A stretch of 64,000 nucleotides of DNA. Origin: Solanum dulcamara (lineage: Eukaryota; Streptophyta; Magnoliopsida; Solanales; Solanaceae). Below are positions 25,255 through 37,066 of this stretch, in pieces. The number at the start of each line of letters is the position of its first letter. Position 1 is the first letter of the stretch. The translations under genes and the position numbers were made by a program. The notes beneath the pieces were generated by a model, which was given only the letters and a program-made list of their open reading frames with translations, did no database searches and was not told the origin of the DNA. The stretch lies in assembly GCF_947179165.1 (NCBI RefSeq), contig NC_077239.1, positions 67,560,634 to 67,624,633 of the forward strand, read 5' to 3'.

Positions 25255-25438
25255 TCAAAATAGATACGCGACAATTTAGTACCAACATAAGTAATCACAC
25301 ATGATACAAAGTGAAAGAACAAAAGGGAAAATTTCCTAACAGTCCTCATAGACTCTCGAAGATAAATACAGACATCTCCGTACCGATCTTCAAGACTCTA
25401 TTTAGACTTGGCTTATACACTCGTGAGACCTATGAACC

Positions 25439-25455
25439 TGGAGCTCTGATACTAT
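25439..25455 (-). other. R2 primer binding site (initiator tRNA-Met)
   Basis: On the minus strand just inside the right LTR (25459) the sequence reads TAGTATCAGAGCTCC, a near match to TGGTATCAGAGC. It fixes the right LTR as the 5' LTR of a minus-strand element. Confidence 0.7.
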
Positions 25456-25458
25456 TTT

Positions 25459-27510
25459 TACCACAACTCAAATCTGGGTATGATGGCACTCATCTCAACC
25501 CATTAAAATAAATAAGCTAAAAATCTAATGAAAAGTAAATGCAAAAAAAAATAAAATTAATCAAACTTTAACTTAATAAAAAATACGTAAAATAAGTTCA
25601 AAATCCTCTAAGATTAGTTGTCACGTGTACAAGCCTCTAGAAAATGCATAGAATGGGGAAAGAAATATAATTTTCAATGTCTTTGTCTCAAACATGACTA
25701 AAAACATAAAATAAGAGTTGAGGTGGCCGTCGAAGTGATGTATTAGCTACCTCAATCACTCTAGATAGTCGCATCAGTGATGGATGGAAAGAAGGAGGTG
25801 TCACACAGATCCGGGCTCACAACCTACACTAGTGTAGAATTAAGGAGAGAGTAACAACCACACCGTACCCAGAAAACACACAACTAAATATAATAAAAGC
25901 TAAATAGAACTTAAATACCCCTTCCACACCCACCGAACCTCCATAACTACAATCTGCACGCAAATCAATCTAATCTAGCAATTTATATTATAAGTAGCAT
26001 AGAATTTCTACTATTCTCAATATTTTAAATAACTCAGTCAAGTATCAACATATATTACTCACAAGGATATCACAGGAGTAAATACGAATCCACAGACAAT
26101 CAATGAAGCGCAATACAATGCAATGTTGTGTCAGATGATATGATGTATGTTTGTCCTACCAGGTATTGTTGAATCTCAGTCCGGAACCCATTGGGGACAT
26201 ACCTGTCCATGTAACTTTCTATGGAGCATGTGGCCCGATCCCTCTTATGATACCTGCTACGGAGTCTGTTTCCTGACCCCTATTTCATATAATCACTGCC
26301 ACGCAGCGTATGGCCCGTCCCATTTTTCTCATTGTCATTACAAGTATTTTATTTCTGCTGTGTGATAGAACAAGTACAATATAGGCATGATCACATGTAT
26401 AGGAATGTACAATGATAGTCAGAACAACTCACGAGTCATATCAATATAGTCAAGGCACGCTATCTCAAATAAGTAATTATCATCAATCATATCATACATA
26501 ACGGTAGAATTCACCAAATTCCCTTTTATTACCCCATTTGTTATACTTAATTCATTTCAATTTCACAACTGATCCCCAAATCTAAGTCCTCATTACTCTC
26601 CAGCACACATAGCACGAAGTATAGAATTCTATAAGCTTAACGAATGTTTAGAAATTCACTTGCCTCAAATAATTAGGCAATCACTCTAGGACTTGAGCCT
26701 TACCTTTTCGTTGGCTTCCAAATCAATGTAATCTAATCAAATGAATAACCACAGTAATATTTTGAAATTAATAACATCCATATTACTATAATCGGGTTCT
26801 TAATCTTGATGCCAATTAATATGTCGATTGTCATATTTCACATTTTCAAGACTATAGTTGAATCTCAATTCCTCCAAATATCATAAAACTAATGATATTC
26901 ATATAATAAAATGCACCTCTTACTCAATTATATATACCAATATATTAAAACTTAGATCATAATGTGATGACCATAAAAACTAAAATAAATTCTTACACCG
27001 AAAACTAGTACATAACCAGTGACCTCTACCAACGAATAACCATTATCACCCATATTCACCTCTATTACATGCATAATGATTTCCTCATCATTTTCTTATG
27101 AGTGATCATGATTAGCCACTCACTTTAGTCTCCTTTATCTAATATAATTTCAAATAAATTATAATTCATTCCTACCCACTAATAACCAATACAATAGGCC
27201 CCCATCTATCTAATTAAAACCATAAATTTCTTAACAAAATCATTGTCATCATTACTAGATAAGTAAAAGCATAAAGACTGCCAAGAAGAAGTTAGCATTT
27301 ACCTGTTATCTCCGTCTTCGATGGCGGCTTCTTTTCTTCTCCCCTTTTTCCCTGAGTTATGATAAATTAAATTATTAAAACCCACTAATTTATTCTAATA
27401 AATAGATCAAGTGGTATAGGGTGTTAAATAAATTTAATAATTTAATCTATTAATTAAATTAATATTTAAAGTTAGCTGTCAACTAATTAATCATAGTTAT
27501 CGGATAGTCC
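25459..27510 (-). repeat. R2 5' LTR (right copy, truncated)
   Basis: Homologous to 13989-16120, with shared blocks such as CAATGAAGCGCAATACAATG near 26100 and the CTTCGATGGCGGCTTC block near 27317. It stops at CGGATAGTCC (27510), where the (TTG)n tail of LINE L1 begins. The expected last ~85 bp do not reappear on the far side of L1. Confidence 0.85.
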
Positions 27511-30500
27511 AACAACAACAACAACTCAGTAAAATCTCACAATGTGGAATCTAGTGAGGATAAAGTGTACGCAGACCTGACTCCTACCAAGGTAGGACGG
27601 CTGTTTATGAAAGACATTCGGCTCAGTAAAATCATAAAAAGAAAAAGAAGTCAGATAAGGATAAAAAGTTCAAAGCGATATGGCAAAGTAAATAACGAAA
27701 GCAACTCAGATAAAATAGAGCAATCGAAGTATAGAAAGTAATAGATAATAACAGAAATCAGACCACAAGGAATTATAGTGAGCTAATATGCCTACTAAAA
27801 GGAAGAATAACGAGACTCTCAACTAGCCTTCTATCCTAATGTGGGTCCTCCACAGCCTCCTATCTAAGGTCATGTCCTCAATAAGTTGTAACTGTGTCAT
27901 GTCCTGTCTAATCACATCTCCCCAATATTTCTTCGGCCTACCCCTACCTCTCCTAAAACCATCCATGTGTCTCTCCTCTTCACGTGCCCAAACCATTTCA
28001 GTTGTATTTCCCGCATCTTGTCTTCCATCGAGGCCACTCCTACCTTATCCCGAATAGCCTCTTTTCTAATTATGTAGCTCCTGGTATGCTCACACATCCA
28101 TCTCAACATTTCCATTTTAGTAACTTTCATCTTTTGAACGTGAGATACCCTAACTGGCCAACACTCCGCCCCATATAACATAGCTAGTCTAACCACCACT
28201 TTGTAGAGCTTGCACTTAAGTTGTGGTGGCACCTTCTTGTCACATAGAACACCGAAAGTGAGCCTCCATTTTATCCACCCTGCCCCAACACGATGTGCAA
28301 CATCATCGTTAATTTCCCCGCTGTCTTGCATAATAGACCCAAGGTACTTGAAACTACTTTTCTTTAGGATGACCTGTTCACCAAGCCTAACTTCCATGAC
28401 AACCTCCTGAGGTGTCTCACTGAACTTGGACTCTAAGTACTCTGTCTTGGTCCTACTCAGCTTAAACCCTTTAGACTCCAAGGTCTGTCTCCAATCCTCC
28501 AGCTTAGCATTAACTCCGTTCGAGTCTCATCGATCAAGACTATGTCGTCCGCAAAAAGCATACACCATGGCACCTCATCTTGAATTTTCGCGTCAATCCA
28601 TCCATCACCAAGGCAAATAAAAATAGACTAAGAGTTGATCCTTGATGCAACCCCATCCCAACTAAAAAGTGCTCTGAGTCACCTCCGACTGTCCTTACCC
28701 TAGTTTTGGCAATCTCATACATGTCCTTGATCATCATAATGTACACTACAGGTACACATTTAGCCTCCAAACATCTCCATAGTATCTCTCATGCAACTTT
28801 ATCGTAATCCTTTTCTAGGTAAATGAATATCATATGCAAGTCCCTTTTCCTCTCCCTATACTGCTCCACCAGTCTCCTCATAAGATGGATGGCTTCTGTA
28901 GTTGAGCGTCTCGATATAAATCTGAATTAGTTCTCTGAAATAGACACGCCTCTCCAAACCCTCATCTCCACCACTCTTTCCCACACTTTTATAGTATGAC
29001 TTAGAAGTTTGATACCTCTATAATTATTGTAACTCTGGATATCCCCCTTATTTTTGTATAGAGGGATCATTACGCTTGACCTCCATTCTTCGGGCATCGT
29101 TGCCATCTTAAAAATGACATGAAATAACCTAGTCATCCACTCTAAACCTACCGAGCTCGCGCTCTTCCAAAATTCCATAGGAACCTAGTCAGGTTCGGTC
29201 GCTCTTCCCAGTGCATCCTGTGAACAACACCCTTAACCTCCTCAGCCGTAATACTCCCGCAATACCCAAAATAGTGACGTCTCACTATATGTTCCAAATC
29301 TCCCAACACAATCTCTCTGTCCCCTTCTTTATTCAAGAGTTTATGGAAGTAGGAATGCCATCTCTATTTAATTAGGGTCTCGTCTACCAATACTTTTCCA
29401 TGCTCATTCTTAATACACTTCACTTGATCCACATCGCGATCCCTTCTCTCCCGCACCCTGGCTAGCCTAAATAATTTCTTATCCCCATCTTTCTCTTCTA
29501 GTTCAGCATAAAGGCATTCAAAAGCTGTCGTTTTTGCCATCAAAATCGCTGACTTTGCCTCCTTCCTCGCTATCTTATAAAGTTCCCCACTCGTCTACTT
29601 CTCCACCTCTTGCACTTCTCCATTCCACCACCAGTCCCCTCGATGCTGACTACGACTACCTGTCGAGACTCCCAACACTTCCCTTTCTACAACCCTAATA
29701 CAACTAGCCGTCCTATCCCACATACTATTCGCATCCCCGCTAATATCCCAGGCCTCCATATTCTTCAATTTCTCTCCCATCTCTAGGGCACTAGCCATGG
29801 TCAAACTCCCCCATCGATCCTAGGTCATTCATCCCCGACCCTCCTCTTCCTCATCATCTTGATCCCTAAATCCATCACCAAGAGCTTATGTCGGGTTGTA
29901 AGGTTGTCGATCGGAATGAACTTACAGTCTTTGCACAAACTTTTATCATCCTTCCTAAGGAGTATATAATCTATCTGAGTCTTAGTCACCGAACTACGGA
30001 AGGTTACCAAGTGGTCCTCCTTCTTTAGAAAACTCTAATTGGCTATCACCAACCCACAAGCTCTTGCGAAATCGAAAAGTGAAACTCTTCCTCCATTTCT
30101 GTCCTCGAAGCCAAAGCCTCCATGCACATCATCATACCCTCCTGAAATAGACCAATGTGCCCATTGAAATCCCCTCTTACGAAAAGCTTCTCAGTAGGCA
30201 GTATGCCTCCCACTAACTCATCCAAATCCTCCCAAAAGAACCTCTTATCCTCCTCGTTTAAGCCCGCTTGCAGCGCATAAGCATTAATAATGTTCAACGT
30301 GATCCCTTCAATGACCACCTTAATCGACATCATCCTATCAGTGACTCTCCTAACCTCCACCATCTGGTCCCTTAAATCACTGTCTACTAAACTGCCTACC
30401 CCATTCCTATACTTCGATCTACCAGAGAACCAAAGCTTATACCCGTCTACCACCTTAGCTTTAGAGCCTACCCATTTGGTCTCTTGGACACAAGTTATAT

Positions 30501-30720
30501 TAATCTTCCTCTTCTTTAGAATTTTAACTAGCTCTATGGATTTTCCCGTTAACGTCCCAATTTTCCAAGAACCTACTCTCAGTCTGAACGCTCCTTTAAC
30601 CTACTTACCCCTCCTTACCCTCGGCTCTATCCCCAAACCCGTCCCCGTCTCCGTCCCCGAGCGAGAACATGACCCTAGTCTACCATCACTATCCAAAACC
30701 ACGAAAACGTGTATGGTCTA
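27511..30720 (-). mobile_element. L1: long RTE-type LINE
   Basis: The minus-strand LINE has its 3' end, a (TTG)n tail (AACAACAACAACAAC on the plus strand), at 27511 and the same conserved 3' end as L2/L3 up to about 27605. Going 5' it contains the C-terminal domain, an RT with FADD catalytic motif, and an APE-type endonuclease. The EN start (VGSWKIGTLTGKSIELVK) lies near 30580. About 3.2 kb is close to full length for an RTE LINE, but the 5' end (about 30720) is approximate. Confidence 0.85.
27828..30640 (-). pseudogene. L1 endonuclease-reverse transcriptase polyprotein (broken)
   Basis: N to C: the APE endonuclease (about 30600-29830) shows VQETKWVGSKAKVVDGYKLW, NIINAYALQAGLNEEDKRFF, a GDFNGHIG motif near 30175, and KTQIDYILLRK with TTRHKLLVMDLG near 29960-29880. 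The RT (about 29340-28400) shows SYNNYRGIKLLSHTIKVWER near 29030, LEKDYDKV near 28810, and CMLFADDIVLID near 28550. The C-terminal domain (28481-27912) ends after a deletion of about 11 codons ([11 protein letters not shown] in L2) and a frameshift. Multiple frame breaks inactivate it. Intact, it would nick DNA and copy LINE RNA into the genome. Confidence 0.82.
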
Positions 30721-31285
30721 ATAAATTATTCAAATAAATTATTCAAATATTCAAATAGATTTTTCTAAAATATCTTCCCTTAATATTCTCACATATTTTT
30801 CTCCCTTAAATATATCCTCATGATTGTTTTCTTAGTTTTTTCATACACAATTTTTTCTTCTTCTTCTTTCCTATTTATCTTCTATATAATTTTAATTCTT
30901 TCATGCATGATTTTCTTAGTTTTTCTTTACATAAATCTTGGAAAGTAACAAATTATTTTTCAGTATGAAAGATGATAGCGTTCCTTCAATCTTGATTCAA
31001 TACGGAAATAGATAACGTGAAATCTTAATTCAAACTAGCATCATAGTGTATGAAATTGATATAAAAATTGGTATCAATTAAATGAATGTCACAATTCATA
31101 TGTACTAATTTTTATATTCATTTCATACTCAAACAGTTAATAATTGTTTTTTGATGATCACCAGTTTGCATACCAACTTTCACAGAAATTATGCATATTC
31201 CATACATGAAATCACTTTATAAACCGATTTCATTCATTATATAATCTAAACTCTAAAGTATATCTCCTAAATTGGATATCACAAT

Positions 31286-31350
31286 CCATAAATATTAATT
31301 TGTACAATCATTCCATAAATATTAATTTGTACAATCATTCCATAAATAAT
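31286..31350. repeat. 27-bp tandem duplication
   Basis: A 27-bp unit starting CCATAAATATTAATTTGTAC occurs twice in direct succession (31286-31312, 31313-31339), and a partial third copy begins at 31340. Confidence 0.85.
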
Positions 31351-31413
31351 TAACAAAATATAAAATTTGTTAAGCATCAATTTTTATACAAATTTACACA
31401 GTCATTATTCCGC

Positions 31414-31480
31414 TATGCGCAGAGTCCGGGGATGGGTCCGACCACAAGGGTCTATTATACGCAGCAAGAGTCTATTGTGA
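31414..31480 (+). mobile_element. Au-type SINE fragment (likely)
   Basis: GATGGGTCCGACCACAAGGG followed by TCTATTATACGCAG resembles the conserved middle of plant Au SINEs, which I recall as GGGTCGGACCACAAGGGTCT followed by ATTGTACGCAG. Only this short part is recognisable, and the 5' tRNA-like boxes and 3' tail are degraded. The assignment rests on memory of the family. Confidence 0.5.
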
Positions 31481-32884
31481 CCAGGACATATGGCAGCAAC
31501 TTTACCAGTTACTCTGAAACTCCCCTTCAGTTGGTATATAACTGATATAAAATACTAAGTAAACCAATTTGTATATATTATTCCATACATATTATTTATA
31601 TATCCATTTCACACACATAGTTTCATACTACGTATTGTTTACGTTCCAAAGGTGAATATACCATATTATATATCCATTTCATATAATGCATAATTAAAAA
31701 AATCTTTGAACACATTTAAATACCAAATGCATATGTCAATAACTCAACATAAATATCAATTAGTATATTTAATACGTATATAAATTGGTTCCAAAATGGT
31801 AGACCAAACTAAGGTGTGAATACCGAATATAATATTATAATTCGATAACCAATATAATTGGCAATTTTCAATTGGACTTGTTTTTTGTCAACTTAAATTC
31901 CTTCACAACAAATTTTGCTTTTACAACTTAGTGCCTTCACAAGAGTCTTGGCCATGTTGTCACAATAGATTCATAATTTATGAGATAGTTTAAGTTATGC
32001 GTATAAAATTTGGTAAGATTGCTATACATACACATGTAGTTACGTTTAGTTAATCATTTATTACACTTGTGAACAAAATATCTATGATTTGACAATTCTG
32101 TTTTAATACAAATTATATATATACACTCCATTATTTGGAGTATAAAGTATGATTTTCAAAAGAAAAAAATTAAACTGATTTTGTCCAATATTTTTACTAA
32201 TAAATTTGTGTATAAAAATTAATTCAAAACGTGATTTACAAATGAATTCATGCTTTATGTTTGTGTATCATATTAATCTAAAAACATAATTAGACATTCA
32301 TGTTTGGCTACTTGAAGCACTTTGCATTCATAATACATACTTCATCAAGTACATTATGAACATCCACTCTGAAATTTCAAGCGATCTACTTAATTTAATA
32401 GTTCAAAGGTAGAAACATATTTATATCCACTTTAAATAAATAATAGATTTTAAAAAAAAATTATCCAATAGAAACAAAAATCAACAAGCTATTTTCTTGA
32501 TTTTGATTTCGGCCTCGATAACTTCTGAGTATCATAAACAGGTTCGCTTGAAATTATTTGCGCACCAAATTTACTTGCAACATTGTTGTTACTTCGCTCT
32601 CGCTGCTTGAGAACCTATTTGTTTTGTATAATACGTTGAAAATCTATTTTAACTCAATGTTTATACAAAAACAATTAGAGCCAACAGTGTATGACCCGAC
32701 CCCTATTTCAATACAGTTTACACATCATAGACTCAAAACATTATACATAATTTCATACCTCATAAAAAACACCAACACAAACTATTTTTTTGTGATAATT
32801 AATATGAAAAATCATAGAACTTCCCATAGGTCAAATTAATAAATAAAATATCAAAATAAAAAATATATTAAAATTTTAAAATGT

Positions 32885-34644
32885 TGTAACAACTTGTACT
32901 GGTCGTTATGGATAAGCCAATGAGGAAGGAGATTGAGTCAGAAAACTTCTGAGTGATAACTTCGAAAATTTGAGTGTAGGCCAGACTTGGATGGAATCTG
33001 AGTCAGGTGAGGTCTAGGGTAATCCGATAATGGGTGGGTGACGATTGTATCAATGTGATAGCTAGAGTTGATAGTCAAGACACTACCGTATGACTTTACA
33101 AAATTGAATTTGGATGAGTAGAACTCCCATAACTAATCTTGGCGTGAAAGGTAAAATTTGAACGTCATGTGGGTTGAGGGCATGTTGCAAAATGGGAGCT
33201 TGGGATACAAATTCCAAGATTCTATTTTCATGCAACCCGCTGCAGTGGGATTATTCCTGCTATGGAGGGATAAGAGGTGCCATGGCGGGACAGACGAGAA
33301 TTTAAAAGGTTAAAAGTTCCAAAACTGATATTAGTCTTCCCACTTCGTTCTTGAGAGACATCTTTTCACCAAATTTCGTGCGAAAGGTAAGTTAATCACT
33401 CTCCTAACTTGTATTTTGATTCTTAGGAAATAGGATCTATGGTAAATACCTCGAGGGAGGGTTCTTGACCCAAATTTAATGGTGGAAAAAGCTCTAGTTA
33501 GGGGAAGGTGATCATGAAAGTAGCCAAGGATTAGGATTTTGATGTAACCAGGATATTTTAGGCCAATAGTTCATTGATTGTGTATTTCTTGTGTAATTTT
33601 AGACCAAGAGAAAGCCGAAAGACTTCGAAAAGGAAAATCTCCCACTATTTAGAGTTTCCAAGGCTTGGTTTGGAGATAGGTGGTGATTTTACATTCATGT
33701 CTATGCTACATGTGCTTGTTACTGTAATTTATAGTATTGTCTGCATATGTGAGACTAGGAAAGATGTAACAAACTTAATAAAATGAATTCTGAGATAAGT
33801 TGTATGAAATGAACTTATTACTTGACTGTGCAAGCATATGAAACATTCATTGTGGTTTGTGATTGTGATCGTGATTGTGGGTGATATATAGGGATTGGGT
33901 GTCACATTTTGATACATATATACATATATATAGGGATCAGATGTCACATTCCGACACAACTATTGATTGGGTATGAGTCTCATGAGAGGACTTTTGTTGG
34001 TTGTTGTTGAGAATGACATTGTGAACTGAATCATTCTTATGAACTTGCTAATTGGTAATGTGTTTCATGGATGCATATCTTTACTACTTTATAGTTGTTT
34101 GCATATGTTTTATTGACTGAGTTGGCTGCGTGATCCTACCAATACACCATTGATTATACATACTGATACTGCACTTGCTCTTTCCTTGTTGAGTACAGGA
34201 CATCTTTAGGCGGCTGCTGACAAACCTCAATTAGAGGACCACTGACTGCATCAGAATTCAAGATGAGCCATCTCTTTTAGGCTGCCATGGGTTCTTCTAA
34301 GATCTCAGTCCACTCTTTCGTACATAGACCTTTCAAACTTTGTTTTACATTATTGTTTTTGGGATTGCATCCTTGCACTCTTAGACTTGTTCCTTCGAAG
34401 AGTTTTGGTACAATGACTTTCAGATTCTAGGGGTTGACTTCCGCATGTTTTGTTTGATTATTATGCTTGTTTTTGAAGTAAATTCTTGAGTTTATGGGGA
34501 CTCAACTTAAAACTTATAAAAAAATTATTGCCATATCTTTTTATGCTTACTTTTGTTCTAGGATGCTAGTTTGGACTGTAGTTTTGGTTTTTCCACTGAA
34601 GGGTTAGTGTGGGTACCACTCACGATACAATTTGGATCGTAGCA
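32885..34644 (+). mobile_element. S2: diverged solo LTR of the R1 family
   Basis: The segment is the inverse of the R1 LTR. It starts TGTAACAACTTGTACTGGTC, with GTCGTTATGGATAAGCCAAT near 32903. It keeps the GTCACATTCCGACAC tandem motif near 33940, the GCGTGATCCTACCAATACAC block at about 34130 and the TTGCTCTTTCCTTGTTGAGT block at about 34175. It ends GTGTGGGTACCACTCACGA to ATCGTAGCA (34644). No retrotransposon genes adjoin it. Flanks AATGT and TATGT may be a mutated 5-bp target duplication. Confidence 0.75.
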
Positions 34645-35523
34645 TATGTACCTTATCTTGTCACGACCTTCCAATGTGAATTATAGTGTGGAATTTATCT
34701 TTTTTATTTATTTTACGACTCTATGGTTCAGTTGTTCAACTTTATAGGGTTATTTTGGTATTTCAACTTTTAACTTGTTTTGTTCCTATTTTAATAATAT
34801 ATGATGATTAACCACATAAACACATGGTAACATATTCCTATTAGACACTTTCAATCCGATTGTTTTAAGAAAAATTTTGCGCATGTTCTCATGCATAAAA
34901 TAGATAGCTAAATTAATTCTATAAATGTGTCATCTCATTTTATTACATAAGTCAACCTCAATTGAAATATTTCTGAGGTTTTACGACTTATGGAGGTTAA
35001 TGCATATAATTAAAGGAGGTGATATATTTAATGTAGATAATTTATCTACATAATGGGCACTTGAAAACACACACAAAAAAAATATCAGAATTTGAATAGA
35101 AATGATCTAATAGAAACACTTTATCACGTGGTCACAATTGAAATAAGTCTTAATTTCAATGTCCAGCTGAATATGTTGACAATTTGTATAAATCACAATA
35201 ATTTGGTAATTCAAAATATTTAAAAGACTTGTAAAAAAGTTGTGATCAAAGAAAAAATTATTTTATTGTTAAAATTGAAAAGGTATCATAGAAATTGGGA
35301 CTAAAGAAATAGAGAAAATTTCAAACAAATAGCTACACCTAAGTATCTTAATTATGCTTCTTAACTACAGTTTGCCTAATTACATTTCATAGTTATAGTT
35401 TCTTTTTCTATGTATATTTCTATTTGTATATCTCACTTGCCAATATACAAACATGGTAAGTATATATAAATTCTGTATTTATACATTTAGAAAATTTTCA
35501 GAATTCCGTTTATATATTTCGCT
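34645..35523. other. AT-rich spacer
   Basis: AT-rich, non-coding by inspection, lying between solo LTR S2 and LINE L3. No feature can be named here. Confidence 0.5.
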
Positions 35524-36289
35524 TGCCAGTTAAGACTTCTCACATTCAAAAGATGAAAGTTGCTGAGATGAGAATGCTGAGATGGATGTGTGGGCACACC
35601 AGGAGTGACAGGATTAGAAATGAGGCTATTCGGAACAAGGTAGGAGTGGCCTCGGTAGAAGACAAGATGCGGGAAATGCGACTGAGATGGTATGGACATG
35701 TAAAGAGGAGAGACACAGATGCCCCAGTGTGGAGGTGTGAGAGGCTGGCCATGGATGGTTACAGAAGAGGTAGGGGTAGGCCGAAGAAGTATTGGAGAGA
35801 GGTGATTAGACAGGACATGGCGCAGTTACAGCTTACGGAGGACATGACCTTAGATAGGAGGGTGTGGAGGACCCACATTAGGGTAGAAGGCTAGTTCATA
35901 GTTTCGTTATTCTTCTCTATTCATAGGCGTAGTAGTCCATTACGATCTCTTGCGCTTTGACTTCTGATTTCTGTTATTTCTGTTATTATTTATTACTTTC
36001 TATGCTTTGATTACTCTATTTTACCTGTGACGCTTTCATTAGTTATTTAATCGTTATTTGTTATTTGTATTTATTTGTTATCTATTCGTTATTTGTTTGT
36101 TGTTTTTCTAATAAAGCTTTTAAGTTCCTATTCTTATCTAACATTTTTTTTTATGCATTTATGCTTTTACTGAGCCGAAGGTCTCTAGGAAACAGTCGTC
36201 CTACCTTGGTAGGAGTAAGGTCTGCGTACATTCTACCCTCCCCAGACCCCATGTTGTGGGATTTCACTGGGTTGTTGTTGTTGTTGTTG
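35524..36289 (+). mobile_element. L3: short 5'-truncated RTE-type LINE
   Basis: It starts within the C-terminal coding part (GCCAGTTAAGACTTCTCACA) and is nearly identical to 21471-22246 of L2, including the 3' UTR (AGGCGTAGTAGT block), the GGTCTGCGTACATTCTACCC block and the (TTG)n tail at 36289. It lies about 780 bp upstream of the 11S globulin start codon. The target duplication is not clear. Confidence 0.87.
35525..35894 (+). pseudogene. L3 C-terminal LINE protein fragment
   Basis: An open frame of about 123 codons ends at the stop at 35892-35894. It matches the last part of the L2 protein ([32 protein letters not shown]) with only a handful of differences. It lacks endonuclease and RT and has no start of its own, so it is a truncated relic. 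Confidence 0.8.
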
Positions 36290-36780
36290 TATATAATAAT
36301 TTTTCTGAACCGATATAAATCAAAAGATAATTATATACAAAATTCTTAATTTATACAATTATGATTTTTTTTCATAACTTATATTAATCAAATGTATCAA
36401 TAAATCGTATAGAAATATCTAGGGTGAGCATATACAAAGTCAGAATTTATACAATTAGGAACCGAGTATAAAAATTAAATACCAAAATTAATTAAACTAT
36501 AGCCGCATTTAATAATTAATTATAACTATAACTTAAGTATATAATAACCATTAAATATTTGTCATTTCGCGTAATTTCTCCAAAGAAATACTCCTGTCTA
36601 ACAAAGCTTCTACTCAACAATTTGAGGCCCAAATGTGTAGGCTAATTTGTTGATCCATTGGAGCCCAACCCAAATATTCCTGCTTCCCAAGTATTTTGAG
36701 TTCAAATAACCTGAGTGCTAGTATCAGAAAAGAATGAATTAAGCAAAACAAAAGAGCTTAAACAAGTGGTAGGTGCAAAT
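36290..36780. other. AT-rich upstream flank of the 11S gene
   Basis: AT-rich sequence with no recognisable repeat or gene. It may include distal promoter DNA of the 11S globulin gene. Confidence 0.4.
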
Positions 36781-36827
36781 GCATAAGGTGTAAACAAAGC
36801 AGCTCTACACTTCAACACGTATAGTTT

Positions 36828-36924
36828 CATGCAAATTAAACCAAAACATCTTTGATTCCTTCGAACAACCATTGCAAGGTGTCCTTTATGTTCACCATGC
36901 AGGAAAAAACAGTTTCAGCATGCA
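36828..36924 (+). promoter_or_regulatory. RY (CATGCA) elements of the 11S promoter
   Basis: Three CATGCA motifs lie at 36828-36833, 36896-36901 and 36919-36924, about 239, 171 and 148 bp before the start codon. The RY repeat is the core of the legumin box and is bound by B3-domain regulators (ABI3/FUS3/LEC2 class) that drive seed expression. An ACGT core (ACACGT) sits near 36815. The motifs are seen directly; seed specificity is inferred from the family. Confidence 0.75.
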
Positions 36925-36978
36925 GAAGAAAACAGGTTAATTGCCACACGGCCATTTTACTTGTTCCTCTCAAACACT

Positions 36979-36984
36979 ATAAGA
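36979..36984 (+). promoter_or_regulatory. TATA box of the 11S globulin gene
   Basis: TATAAG in the context CACTATAAGAACAG, 88 bp before the ATG. This fits a transcription start near 37010 and a 5' leader of about 55-60 bp. Confidence 0.7.
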
Positions 36985-37066
36985 ACAGAGGCCTCAGTCT
37001 CTCCAAATCTCATCCCATTTTTGTATTTTTAACTAATCATCAATAAAAAAAATATCCTAATTAGCC

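Larger units (their letters stand above)
13989..27510 (-). mobile_element. R2: decayed Ty3/gypsy retrotransposon with nested insertions
   Basis: The left LTR is 13989-16120 (starts TGTCACGATTCGAATTCGG, ends GGTTCATTACA). The right LTR starts at 25459 and is cut at 27510 by LINE L1. Minus-strand order between them is gag, protease, RT, RNase H, integrase, chromodomain-like tail. gag is split at 20025/24519 by solo LTR S1. A primer binding site (TAGTATCAGAGCTCC) adjoins the right LTR. No target duplication can be checked because the right end is missing. Many stops make it inactive. Confidence 0.88.
30721..32884. other. AT-rich region without genes
   Basis: Strongly AT-rich DNA. It contains a 27-bp tandem duplication (31286-31339) and a short SINE-like fragment (31414-31480). 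Open frames such as 32558-32839 have no recognisable motif or coding-like composition. Confidence 0.5.
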
